Source: Steromphala cineraria
Taxonomy: Eukaryota > Mollusca > Gastropoda > Trochida > Trochidae
Direction: 5' to 3'
Assembly: GCA_916613615.1 (NCBI GenBank)
Contig: OU744725.1
Location: 53,963,575 to 54,027,574 of the forward strand
Length of the DNA stretch: 64,000 nucleotides
This document shows, in pieces, positions 23,041-35,300 of the stretch. The notes beneath the pieces are model-generated. The model saw only the letters and a program-made list of their open reading frames with translations. It had not been told where the DNA came from and searched no databases. Every line of letters starts with the position of its first letter. Position 1 is the stretch's first letter. The translations under genes and the position numbers were made by a program.

Positions 23041-23944
23041 TATCATCGTCACTGATAATAACACATATTACACCATTATTACACAAACTCAAAGCATATC
23101 ATTATATCACCCTTCGTTATTAGTATCTGACATTTTAAAAGACTCTATTACAACTGTGTAACTGATCGTTCACCATTTTGGTAGTCGTACGTCATTGCTG
23201 GCAACGTTTATGTATAATTTAAACGTTTATATTACAATTTTATAAATGGTTTCAGCAGTAAAGATCACCTTAAAGGGGGAGTAGCACGTTATAAGGGGGA
23301 ATATAATGTGATGTCAGGAAAAGGAAAATTAATGGTTCAAATTGAAAGACAATGTATTTTAACTAAGTTGAGCAGTAATAATTCAAATATATAATGTAAA
23401 GTTTAGCCATGCAATTCCTTTTTCTTACACAAAACGAATTAAAGGAGTTCACATAAAATTGCCGCCAATGGATTTTATGTGAATCTGTATACTTTGTCTA
23501 TCATCGTCACTGATAATAACACATATTACACTATTATTACACAAACTCAAAGCATATCATTATGTCACCCTTCGTTATTAGTATCTGCCATTTCAAAAGA
23601 CTCTATTACAACTGTGTAACTGATCGTTCACCAAGTTGCTAGTCGTACGTCATTACTGAAGATGGTTTGTATATATTAAACGTATTATTACAATTTTATA
23701 AATGGTTTCAGCAGTAAAGAACACCTTAAAGGGGGAGTAGCACGTTATAAGGGGGAATATAATGTGATGTCAGGAAAATGAAAATTACTGGTTTCAATTG
23801 TATTATAACTATATGGAGCAGTAATAATTCAAATATATAATGCAAAGTTTAGCCATGCGATTCCATTTTCTTACACAAAACGAATTAAAGGAGTTCACAT
23901 AAAATGGCCGCCAATGGATTTTATGTGAATCTTCAAACTTTGTC
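23041..23944. repeat. ~450-bp tandem duplication containing part of a MITE
   Basis: Unit 1 23041-23498 and unit 2 23499-23944 start TATCATCGTCACTGATAATA and end ACTTTGTC inside the MITE. The second MITE then continues to its natural end at 24071. Confidence 0.93.
23270..23498. mobile_element. TTAA-MITE, 3'-truncated by the duplication junction
   Basis: It begins TTAAAGGGGGAGTAGCACG and matches the family until ACTTTGTC, where the next duplicated unit starts. Confidence 0.9.
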
Positions 23945-24071
23945 CTCTGACTATGGCTTGTGTAATGAGATTTTTGCCACTGTCAAAACAATACATTTAG
24001 CATCAACTCACAATCATCAGTGAAAAATTTAAAATATAAGATTATCGAAAAACGTGCTACTGCCCCTTTAA
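23726..24071. mobile_element. TTAA-MITE, full length (346 bp)
   Basis: TTAA at both ends (23726-23729 and 24068-24071), with terminal inverted repeat A(G)GGGGNAGTAGCACG / CGTGCTACTGCCCCT. An internal perfect 12-bp hairpin TTCACATAAAAT (23894-23905) / ATTTTATGTGAA (23918-23929) is conserved in most copies. TTAA target duplication with AGGG-type ends fits non-autonomous Kolobok or piggyBac elements; the family cannot be settled here. Confidence 0.92.
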
Positions 24072-27000
24072 ATCTGTAAAGGGGGTTAACATTATTTGCG
24101 GTAAAATCGCTTCGGGAATAAATTTTCGTATAAATATGAGTGTCATTTTGCTGTCAATGTTTTACAGTGGTTATCATATGAGACACATATACATAATAAC
24201 ATGTGTCTTCATCATTTTCTAATTAACAACAACTTCATATTAATCATTTTCCCTGTGTACAAGACCTTATCATAATTGTGTACCCTTTAAACTGTCAGTT
24301 TGGAATGCTATTTTAAATTGAATACATTCCATACAGCGATACATGATTATAACTCTTTAAAAATTGGATGAAATAACCAACATAGTATTTTGCCTTAATA
24401 TGATATCATTTAAGTTTTTTAGAATGATAGCGTTGAATTGTAAATTATTTTAACCATATGACGTTAAAATTTCATAACAATGATGTACACCAAGGTAAAA
24501 GCTTAAAGATGTCATTATAACACGTTTATGAAATTGACATGTTTTGTGTATTTGATTAACTCTAATAGCTGCTGAATAGAAAATCAACTTGATGTCTATA
24601 ATGTAGGGTAAATTTAACAAGAATCATAAGAAACTATTCCTTTGAAATTTCTTCCTGTGTTTCATCCAGCTCGAAGACTAATACTTACCAATGAAAAGTG
24701 CTTATAAAGATGTCATAATGTAATAGTGTTTCGAAACTTGATGTCATGTGACAACAGAACGTGACATGATGTAAACCATGTACAGTGTTGTCGTCATTTA
24801 CAGTTTACATTTTTTGTAAATTATTTTGTTGTCTTCATCTACAGTATCGTCTTCATAATACCCTGATTCAATGAGAATCGCGTGAAAAGTGTAAGAAATT
24901 GTCGTTTTGTTCATTCATTGGCAGTTATCTTTACGATACATTCTATAATTCTAATATTTTTTCAGTGGGCTGCGTTTTGTCGATCTTAAAGGCGGATGTT
25001 AGAGCCTGCCACTTTGAAAGTAAAAAGTTTATTGCACCCCTTTTTATCCATTATAAATGTTTTCAAAGAAATTATAACATTCAAATATTTTTACAAGCTC
25101 CGGCATTATATACAAGTTTAACTCTAACCTTTCAATCTCTTTGTGATTAAGTGAATGTACCTATTGTGAAATTTATTTCTGAAAATAAGAACTTTGAGTT
25201 TATAATGAGTGCTACAACGTTTAACTAAAACAACACCTTATCATCGCAAAAGTGAAAATACGACGGCTCTCAGTGTATCATGTATTTAATCGAATTTTGA
25301 AACATTTTCTGCAACGAAAAATCCACCTCCTGTTGTCGTGTTGGGATAAATGCACATATACTTGCTCTGCATATTGCAATTTTAGGTGTTTCGTGTTCCG
25401 TAATTATCCTAAAATGATATTATATAATGACAAGATGTAATAACTCTTCTCGACTTCCATTGGCATGTCCTTTATGTAGGGAAATTACCTTCACACTGCT
25501 TTGGGGATAACCGTGTAACACTGGTGAATCTGGTGCGCCATTTGGGATGGCTAAACGGGATGGCTAAACGAAATTGATAATTAAGAAATCACTTCTCTAC
25601 CTGCACATGGTGTTTTACGTTACGGATTAACAAATTATACATGGTCCTCCCCCGTGATCGAACAACACTTAATATGATTGGTAAAATGTCTTATGATCTG
25701 CTTTGCCGTGTGATAACATCGATCAATTACCAATAAATACACTACAGGGGTATATATCTGAACTTTGACTACAATGTATACCAAATCAAACCTTTCAATT
25801 CCTTACAATGATGTGTCAAAGAGGCTTCAGTTATCGATTCCCACTTTAACACCTGGGTGAGTTATAGTTTATCATTAAAGATTTGCCCAGCTGCCACGTG
25901 CTCTGTTACTCGGTAGATATAAAAACCACTTTGGTACAAGAGAAACAAGGATTCTCCAACGCTCTTGAGTGAATACAAGGATTCTCAAACGCTCCTCTGC
26001 CGAGAGAAACAAGGGTTCGCCAACACTCCTCAAGTGGATGAGTGGCTTCTGGTTAGCTGGAGGACCTTCTCAAGGAGGAGTACTAGCTACATGAAAGAAG
26101 TGAGGTAAATCCAAGTCAGCGGGTACACAAACAAACCTGGGTGAGAGGTAATCGATAAGTGATTGAGAGGAACTGTTGAAACCTTGGTGATGACACTGAC
26201 ACTTCAGACACACTGCTTCTTGGGGTCATGATGCGATGCTGGAAAGTTGTAATTGCATCTGTGAGGATGACATATCTACTTTATAATAATAATTATCATG
26301 AGAATATTAATATGGCGCCTTATACGGGTACTTGTAACCTGCTCAACCTACATCATTACCCTGAAGGAATCATTGTACTTTCAAAGAAGCATATAAGCGC
26401 TAAGCGCGACAATGTAGGTCCGTATATCCTGTTCATGATGCTTTTGTTCACCATGATTCGGTATACTATCATTGTTTTGAGGCCATCATCAACTGTCTGA
26501 AACCTTAGTGATAGCACTGTCCAATAGTTGAACACTCATCTTGTAGTTAATAACATTTTGACATTCATAAAACCTCTTTAAAAACAAAGCTAGGTCTGAA
26601 CTACTTCTGAAAGAGCCAATTCTCTGAGGCCTTTCTTATTTATTGTATCAAATAATCGTTTTGAGGAATATAATTTATATAAATAAAATAACTATCAACT
26701 TATGGAAGACTTCTCCTTTTGGTCGTGACATTGTACAGGTTCAGAAGTATTTTCAGCTTAAATGAGTGCTCTCAGTGAAACTTTGGTGTTGACTACTTAC
26801 TGTAGTGAACCTCGACTTATATTGTAACCTTTTTGAGGTCTTATTTAGCTTGATTATAGATGTTGACAGTTCTTTCATGACAAATCATATGCAATAGAAT
26901 GCAATGACTTATCATTATAAAAGGTACCTTATACATCTTCAATCATCAGCAATAATGTCAATTGATTTTCAGTAGAACATTATTGATTCTGTACTACTCT

Positions 27001-29490
27001 TCTGTTTAGTATTAATTAAAGAGATGGAAAATTACATACATAATTTTTTTACTGTAATAAGTCATATGACATGTATATTAAAACACGAGTTAAGATGATA
27101 ACAATTCAAATAATTGAGAGATTATCTGTGATCTCATCTGATGATATCCGCAGAAAAATGATTTCTACCATTCCGTCTTTAGTCCTCGATAATGTTATCC
27201 ATTTGAAATCGTTTTAAAATCATATTTAGTAATAGCATGTTAAGGAATGTACACATTTTTATCATTGAGAGTTAAAACGCGACATTTGTGCTGATTTAAA
27301 TTCTAACAACCTCACTCAACGTGCATATATTACATATGATATACAGGAATAAACCAATATCATAATATAATGAATGATTATTGTTTGTATACTTCTATAA
27401 ACTGTGAAACGTCGTCAACAAGTTTTTTTGTCTAATATATATAATTTTTCAATATGCGTTTGACAAATTGTCATGCGTGTATTGGTCGTTTTCGTATTGC
27501 CGTAAAACATAAGATCTTACATATCATACTTATCAATGAAATATGTGACTGGTAACGATTAACATATTTGATTGCAAAATCATGTTCAGTACCATGCATG
27601 AACTGAAAAAAATAATTATTGGACGGCATCCTTTCAAAGATGGGTGCCACCGGTTCTGCGCGACATTCTGATGTCTTCCTGTCACATAATTCACACTTCA
27701 GCCACTTGGGAACTTCATCGTTATAATAAACTAACTTATACAGACATAAACTGATACATCTTCTTCCTATTTTTTCAGAAGAAATCAGTAAATAAAGAGG
27801 TCAGTGATGAATAAATAAACAAAATGACCTTTACACCTGACAGGTGTGCAAATAGGGAGGTGTTTTCGTCTACCTAGGGTCATCTGAGTTGACCTTTGAG
27901 AGGGTACGGGGTAAGACGAAGAAAGACATAAGCGCATAAATCCCCCACCCACCCAGCAACGCGTGGTAAACGTACGTGACTCATCTACAGAGTGGTGGTG
28001 AGGGGGGAGACGGGGCAAGAGGAGGGGGACTCTATGCAATATACGCCGTCACACGACATCTAACGTCAGAGAGTAGGTATTCCAGGAATTCTTGCTATTC
28101 AGAGCTGGCTGACAGTTGTCAGTCGTTTACCGTTTTTCTTATGTTAAACCGTGAGCCTCGATTTAAGTACTTGAACCAATGAGACTTGACTCTACAGCTA
28201 TGTCACTAGAAGTAATCAATTGTATACTTTGTCAGCATTATGACGTCACTTTCGTTGAATAATCTGTTTTGGTTATTACACGACACTTGTTTCAAATAAC
28301 CCAAAATCATCTTATGAAGATATTCACAACACATATAAAATAAATACTGTTATCTATTATTAAACAAATGGCCTCTAGTTAACCTCTTCGTCATGAGATT
28401 TGAGTTTACAGCTACACCATTGAGTCGTTTACTTTCTCAGCTTGTCATACCGTATCTATTATCAAACCTTCTTCCAGCTTCTGGTAATGTACTTTTCATA
28501 CATGATATTTGAGTTTAGATTTGATCCCTGAAACTTGCCATTTATAGAACTTGACAGCTTGATCTACATACGTTCATATAAAGGTTTGGAAAACGACAAT
28601 AACCACCTCAGCTACTCAAGGCGTTTTGTTTTGCCTCGATCATCGGGGAATACCGTAAATCTTATATTAATAATCTTTTTAGAAATGTATACATATGGAA
28701 GTTGTATGAAATGAGTGACATGTGGTAAAATAATTTTACGTTTATCCCCAATTATTTTTATATGAAAATATATTTGCCTTTTATCCATTGTTTACCCGTC
28801 AAGATAAGCATCATAACACGTTATTTCATGTTAAATATGCTATTAAGTTTGACCAAAATTAACAGCACAAACAAATGGCTTCAAATGGCCCAAATTTCAA
28901 TATATATGATTCAATAAAATAATTAGTGTAAAGGAAATTACGTTCAATTCTGTTGTCTTCAAACACCAAAGCCATACGATTTCAAACATTTGGTTGCTGA
29001 GTCTCGTATTTCCTTCAATGGACACATTCTCTCTCCACAGAGGCAGATAAAGTAATGAAATGTTGATATCATTCTTATATTACACCGAGTGTGTTGGATA
29101 GAATGGGAAACGCCTGATTGGAGGCAATCAAAGTTAGTTGTGCAATCAGCGATGCTGTTCTTAAATCATCATTTTGGCTACTAACCACTCTTTCCATGCC
29201 AGAAGCGTTGTCATTTGATAAAGAAATTCAAATGGATTGAGGTGCAATTTATTTCCACCAGGGGAAACTGTCGGAACCCAAGAATTTCGGCGTAATAGAA
29301 CAGAGGCTGTATCAACATTTCATGACTTGATCTGCCTCTGTGGGGAGAGAATGGCATGGGCATTTCAGTTTAGATACGCTAGAACCCTTAATAACGACAA
29401 GAACACACACTTTTTACTGAACGAAGTTTTGCAAGATTCTACCCTGAAACTGCCATGCCCAAAATTGCTAATGTGTGGAGTATCATGAAA
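24072..29490. other. No gene recognised
   Basis: AT-rich with scattered short open frames of no recognisable content. Three imperfect ~50-bp direct repeats (AAACAAGGATTCTCCAACGC type) lie at 25940-26035. A GC-richer patch lies at 27880-28090. No tRNA or transposon termini were seen. Confidence 0.5.
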
Positions 29491-29847
29491 TTAAAGAGGC
29501 AGTAGCACGTTTTTTGAAAATTTTATATTTCAAAATTCTCACTGGTAATTGTACGTTAATGCTAGATGCATTATTTTGATAGAATCTCATAACACAAATC
29601 AATCAACCACAGTCAGAGGACAAAGTATAAAAATTCACATAAGATCCATTGGCAGCCATTTTGTGTGAACACCTTTAATTCAGATTGTGTAAGAAAAAGG
29701 AATCGCATGGCTAAATATTACATTATATATTTGAATTATTACTGCTTCATTTAGTTAAAATACATTGTCTTTCAATTGGAACTATCAATTTTCATTTTCC
29801 TGACATCACCTTATATTCCCCCTAAAAACGTGCTACTGCCCCTTTAA
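29491..29847. mobile_element. TTAA-MITE, full length (357 bp), opposite orientation
   Basis: TTAA at 29491-29494 and 29844-29847; ends AGAGGCAGTAGCACGTTTTT and AAAAACGTGCTACTGCCCCT. It is the reverse complement of the 34290 copy throughout. Confidence 0.93.
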
Positions 29848-30554
29848 ACATGCACGTTGAGTAAGGTAATTTGAACTTATAGGAAATTCGGTATGGCGAT
29901 GCTGACAGTTACCTCGCAAAGCAACCACGAGCCATTTGTAACACAAGTCCCTTCCACAGGTGTTAACAGATGAAAAGACTCGCCGACAATGTCATTTCTT
30001 ACCATTCATGGTTTATCCTGCACTTGTGTAATGGTATAAGTACTATGTTCTAAGGTGTTGGGGTTGACGTTGCATCGAATTGTTCCTCAAATACAGTAAT
30101 CTAAGAAAGCAAATATACTTATTTCCAGCGTGTAGTTAAAGCTCTTTGCCCGTTGGTTTCCCGAAGTGCACAATTCTATTACTAAGCCATAGGGCAACAC
30201 CATCGGTTTGTATTTGTGTTCTGTTACATATATCAATACTCGATATTATGATTTACTTGTTTGTCTAGCATTGCTTTGTTTACATAACGGAATACATGTT
30301 GGCTCAGACATTTGTACTTTATGTTGATAATATTATCTGAACATCTCAAAGCATACTTTTCTAACCATGTGAGTTGGTGTTTAAATAGAAGCTTTTTAAC
30401 ACTGTTAAATAACACATTTTTTACCTCTACAGGCTGGAATATATTTATTACAAAAAAAGATTGGGAACAATATATCTCACTTAGTGATACCCTCTCCTAT
30501 GAACAGTGCTGACATATCAAAATTAAAATGTCATAGATTTACAAGGGGTATTTA

Positions 30555-30817
30555 AGGAAGTCAAGAGTAATTCTATGGATGAACAACTTCTTTATTGGAC
30601 TGTAGCGACGTTTCGGTATAGATTCCATACCGTTTTCAAGCATATGGTAAAAATGAATATAAGTTGTTGTACTTCTCATTTTTCACCATATGCTTGAAAA
30701 CGGTATAAGAATCTTTACCGAAACGTCGCTACTTATCCAATAAAGAGGTTGTTCATCCATTGAATTACTCTTGTCTTCCTTATACCATCAACTTCTAGAA
30801 TGCCAATCAAACAGCTT
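30555..30817. mobile_element. Long hairpin element with 12-bp flanking repeats (Penelope-like terminus motif)
   Basis: Arms of about 95-100 bp (30553-30650 and 30685-30782) are near-perfect inverted repeats. Each contains GAAACGTCGCTAC next to CTTGAAAACGGTAT and ends with CCAATAAAGA-GTTGTTCATCCA. AAGGGGTATTTA flanks it directly at 30543-30554 and 30818-30829, as a TSD would. GAAACGTCG beside a small stem resembles the degenerate hammerhead motif of Penelope-like element terminal repeats; that assignment is inference. Confidence 0.65.
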
Positions 30818-31572
30818 AAGGGGTATTTATATACAATTAAACACAGGGAGATGACATAGATATGATATACGAAAGTGCATACATAGACGAAATATGGCAC
30901 AGAAAAAAAGAGTGAGGTTACAAACGGTTTGTAAATAGTATCCAAAATTTTAATTTTGATATTTAAATCCTCCTGAAAGAGATGTTTCTTTTTGAACTTT
31001 TTCATAAATATGAACAATGACATCGAAAAAAAAGGTCCTCATTGCAAAATCACAAATATTTTTTTCATGAGTTCAGACTATGAAACTCAAGCAATATGCT
31101 CCCTTCTGATTGGACAAAGCAAGGTAATGTGACCGGTTTAATTTCAATGAACCCAAAAGTGGAGGTTATACAAAATAACCGTGAATGTTATACGATTGCT
31201 GATTGGACGAAACAAGGCCAGGGGTGGACCTATTTTAACAATGTAGAATTTCACAGTGATAAAACAACAATAACACACCATTTTCACAACTATCTTTTTG
31301 AAAGTGTTAAGATAAAACTAGATATTCATTCTTGAGTAAAATTATTGACTAAAATGATTATAAAGAAATACAAGTTAAAAATATCGTACTATTTTCTATG
31401 AACTACCTCTTGTCAGTGAACTAACATAAAGGAAGCGGCAAAAATGTGGGTAGAGCCTAGGACCTGTTACACAGAGTAAAAACAGTTGTCTTGCTGATAT
31501 ACTTTTTTCTTGCAAATTATTTAAATTTCAAGTTTTGATAAAAAAATCAAAACTTCCTTTAAAACTTATCAT

Positions 31573-31740
31573 TTATAAGAAATGACTTTCATAATGTGTT
31601 TGTCCAAACAGTTATAACCTGTTTGAACTTTTGAAAAAAATATGTATAACTGGTTGCTCAAAATCGAGTTAAACAAGTTTTACTAACAAACAGGTTATGA
31701 ATGTGTGGACAAACACTTTATTAAATTCATTTCTTCTTAA
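31573..31740. mobile_element. Foldback MITE-like hairpin, ~50-bp arms
   Basis: GTGTTTGTCCAAACAGTTAT (from 31596) opposes ATGAATGTGTGGACAAACAC (to 31716). Pairing extends outward through AAGAAATGACTTT / AAATTCATTTCTT. The loop is about 63 bp. Confidence 0.7.
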
Positions 31741-32018
31741 TTTCAGTTGCTTTGGATTATGTCCAAGTTGTGACTTACTTGTCAACTTTTATGTGATCCT
31801 GGATCGAAGTAGATTGTTGAAGTTAATCAAGTTTTTTTTTAATAGATCAAAACAATAATTACATTCTATTACAACTGACCAGATCATCTTCATTTCCATT
31901 AGTTAACCTTAAACCCACACTCGGAGATACAATAAAGGCAGATACCAATTAAAAATTAATGTATATTACTAAAAGGTAACCTTTTCTGTCTTGGTGAGCT
32001 CATAGCATGTTTTTATTT

Positions 32019-32143
32019 ATTCTGGTTCCCTAAGTGTATTACGCTGCGCTACAGACCAGTCGAAGCGCAGCGTAATACACTTAGGGAACCAGAATGTCTG
32101 TAGCCAGTCGGAGCGCAGCGTAAAACACTTAGGGAACCAGAAT
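32019..32143. repeat. 32-bp perfect hairpin plus third direct copy of the arm
   Basis: Left arm 32019-32050 (ATTCTGGTTCCCTAAGTG...) is the exact reverse complement of 32064-32095, with a 13-nt loop. The right arm and part of the loop repeat again, with a few substitutions, ending at 32143 (period 48 bp). Confidence 0.93.
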
Positions 32144-34069
32144 GGTTTTTATTTGATATCACTGTATCTCCAAAAGTATACATTTGTACATAATTTTTCG
32201 CTGAAATCGAACCAAATTGCTTACGTCCAACGTCAGCATTTAATGTCAACACTGATAAATACGAACGAAACCAAATATGCTTCATACGAAACTAAAATTT
32301 ACATTGTTGAGGGCATTTAAAAGATTGCTATTTAGATAATGAACAAATCTCATTACAAAACGATCTGAAATGAAATATTTATTTTAAAAAACCTAAATTC
32401 TTACGGTTATCATTTAATCAGGCCTTGTTTTAAAACTATGTTTTCTTAATTGAAACAATAAAATCATAAAAAGTGTTTTTTCCGACTTTGGTTTTAGGCA
32501 ATAGAATTACATCATACTGATAAATGATGAAAATAAGCTTTTCGTGAATTTGGGTATACTTTATATTTCAAATTATAAATCGCACATGAGAAAGTCGTCA
32601 AATTACATTAAGAATTATACGTGGGGTCATATGTTGTTCTGTACCTTTTACACTCAAGAGTTTAAGTTGTCAAAAATTGCCACATGTTTACACAAATAAA
32701 GGGAACTCGAAATACAATCTGGCTTTTTACAGTGATGTACGGAGACACATGTGGCCCACCAGTGAGTTCCATGTTCGAGTGTATTGCCTTGAGGAACTAC
32801 AATTTATCACTTTGATAATTGCCTTAACAAATGTTTCACACATCTAGATACAATTACTGAAATTGGCCGTGCAAATCAGATTTGATTTACTAATACCTTT
32901 CTAGTCCTTCGTTGGATTCTGTTTGTAGCGTTAGTAAAAGAAGTCCAACTCCGACAAACCAAGCGATGAGAGTCCGTTTATATGTTAATAATGCTTTTGT
33001 GTATTTAGCCCGAAAAGATGCCTATGTAAAAGTTGTTGACTTTGAGATTTGAGAAACATAAACTTTTTCTTACAGTTCCACTTCAAGGTTTTGGGTGGTT
33101 GCTATTCAATTGTAATCACTTTCCGATATTAGTTGTGTTTTTTTATAAAAGCGATGTTATTTGTATCATGTATATAAGATCTTCATTTTGTTATATTTAT
33201 TTTATTTACTATGCATATATGCATTGGGACTTTAAATTTTTGTTGAAATAAAATGACAGCCTATATGTAAGAGGTAACGTAGAGCGCTCACTTTGTTTCC
33301 TTCTGAGAATGAATATTGACCCATTCAAGTTATTTCTTTTATTTTAATCCCAATTGGTTCATGCCAAATAGTTTTATATTTAAATGAGAATTCAACCCTT
33401 TTTTACCCCACGTTTTGATAGGAAAAATTTTCCTGAACCTAAATATTTTGTGTAATTTTTAGAAACACCTTGCATTGTAAACGTGCCATTGATTATTGTT
33501 TTGCAATACAAAATTCCGCAATGCCAACTATTTTGTTTCTTTGCAACAATGCAACTGTCGTACCAGTTAACTGTTTTGCTCTAAAAATGCAGTGTCAAAA
33601 CTGGATTTGTTCCTGCTTTTGTTGTTAGTGTCAGAAGGTACCCCTACTCTAATCAGATCGACTGGTCAATCAGCTGACGTTTGAACTTTGACCTGGTCAC
33701 ATTGGCCTCGGTCTGAACACCCAGGTGTAAATGAGAGATTTGTATAGTGTCTATTAACACGTGTAATATACGCCACAGGTAAGCTGGTTACCTGAGCTTT
33801 CTCACCTGTCCACTAGGTGGCGTTAGACGTCCCCTCACCCCCGGCTACAACTAGGATGTACGTGTGAAGTAGCTGAAACACTGAGAAGAAATTTGGATAG
33901 GTACAGAGAGAATATGTACACTCCATATGGCGCCCTTTGTTTGGCTGTTAAAGCTTTTCTTGAGATTGTTTCTCCTTGCGTAATAATGCATTTGGTTATT
34001 TATTGACGTGCTTTACCTGTGGGAAGGAATAGGTTCCCGTTATAAATATAGTCAGCATCGAAACCAATA
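32144..34069. other. No gene recognised
   Basis: AT-rich, with a more balanced patch near 33640-33900 that includes a CTCF-like motif. No open frame of interest. Confidence 0.5.
33810..33822 (+). promoter_or_regulatory. CTCF-like motif
   Basis: CCACTAGGTGGCG fits the core CCASYAGRKGGCR recognised by CTCF in insects and vertebrates. It lies about 10.5 kb beyond the 3' end of Brachyury. Only a motif match. Confidence 0.35.
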
Positions 34070-34289
34070 TTAAAGGGACAGTAGCAGTGTTTAGGGGGAT
34101 GTAAACATGTAATTATCAAAATCCGCTCTTGAAATAAATTATTGTTGTCTCATGAAATGTACTTTTTATATTAGTATTGGACATCTAATGACATATGATA
34201 TAGGTAGAATATGCATAAGAAATTAACCTTTTTGCCAATGTTCATATATATTAAGAGGTTCAAAAAGTCACATCTCTTGCAAGAAGATT
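34070..34289. mobile_element. Left end of a related TTAA element
   Basis: TTAAAGGGACAGTAGCAGTG then TTAGGGGGATGTAA matches the MITE terminus for about 40 bp, after which the sequence differs from the main family. No adjacent right end; see 35226-35300. Confidence 0.5.
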
Positions 34290-34652
34290 TTAAAGGGGCA
34301 GTAACACGTTTTTAGGGGGAATATAAGGTGATGTCAGGAAAATGAAAATTAATGGTTCCAATTGAAAGATAATATATCAAAACTAAATAGAACAGTAATA
34401 ATTCAAATATATAACGTGAGGATTAGCCATGCGATTCCATTTTCTTACACAAAATGAATTAAAGGTGTTCACACAAAATGGCCGCAAATGGAATTTATGT
34501 TAATCTTCATACTTTGTCCTCTTACTGTGGATGATTGGCTTGTGTAATGAGATTTTCGACACTGTCAAAATAATCCATATAGCATAACTTACAATTATCA
34601 GTGAAAATTATAAGATATACAATTATCAAAAAACGTGTTACTGCCCCTTTAA
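34290..34652. mobile_element. TTAA-MITE, full length (363 bp)
   Basis: TTAA at both ends, AGGGGCAGTAACACGTTTTT and its near inverse AAAAACGTGTTACTGCCCCT at the termini, no open frame. It is the best complete reference copy in plus orientation. Confidence 0.93.
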
Positions 34653-34663
34653 TACAAGTCGAT

Positions 34664-34735
34664 GCTTGACGGATCCATGCCGAAACGTCGCTATTCCGTG
34701 AATAAAGAAGTTGGATATAAACAAATATTGTACTT
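34664..34735 (+). mobile_element. Fragment with CGAAACGTCGCT...AATAAAGAAGTTG motif
   Basis: CGGATCCATGCCGAAACGTC then GTGAATAAAGAAGTTGGAT corresponds to one arm of the hairpin at 30555-30817 (Penelope-like terminal motif). Confidence 0.5.
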
Positions 34736-35225
34736 TATTACCTGACAACTTCTCGTATGCCACTAAAACACTAAATAAATGCTTAATGAAACAGTTTGTT
34801 ATTTTAAGAGTTTCGATTTGACTAGGTATATTATAAGAAACTGTTTGTCATCATGTATTTCCTTCTGAAACTGTAACCGCTTGCGTTATAATGAATTTGG
34901 TTATCTTCTGGTGTGATGTACCTTATTGAAATAAAAAAATATCTTTGATTTATGAATGACGCTTGAAATTACATTAAAGTAGCAGATTTATATTTCTTTT
35001 GTCTTTTGAATAATAGTTATGTTTTGTTATGTTACGATAATAGCAAGTGGGCATCTGGGTAAATGGGTATATACTTATATATTGGTTATATACTTTGCAG
35101 TTTACCTGCTAATTAGCCTCGATGATAGTTATCATTGCAGTTATGATAAAGTAACTTCATTAATCATATTGCTTTACAATGTTTTGTTTAGTTCAGAATT
35201 TCAATTTGATTAGGTAAAATAAACG

Positions 35226-35300
35226 AGTTGCTATACGTACAATTATCAGTGAAACATTTAGAATATAATATTATCAAAAATCGTTCTACTGCCCCTTTAA
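35226..35300. mobile_element. Right end of a TTAA element
   Basis: ACAATTATCAGTGAAACATT to CTACTGCCCCT and TTAA at 35297-35300 matches the right end of the MITE family. No complete left end is adjacent. Confidence 0.65.
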
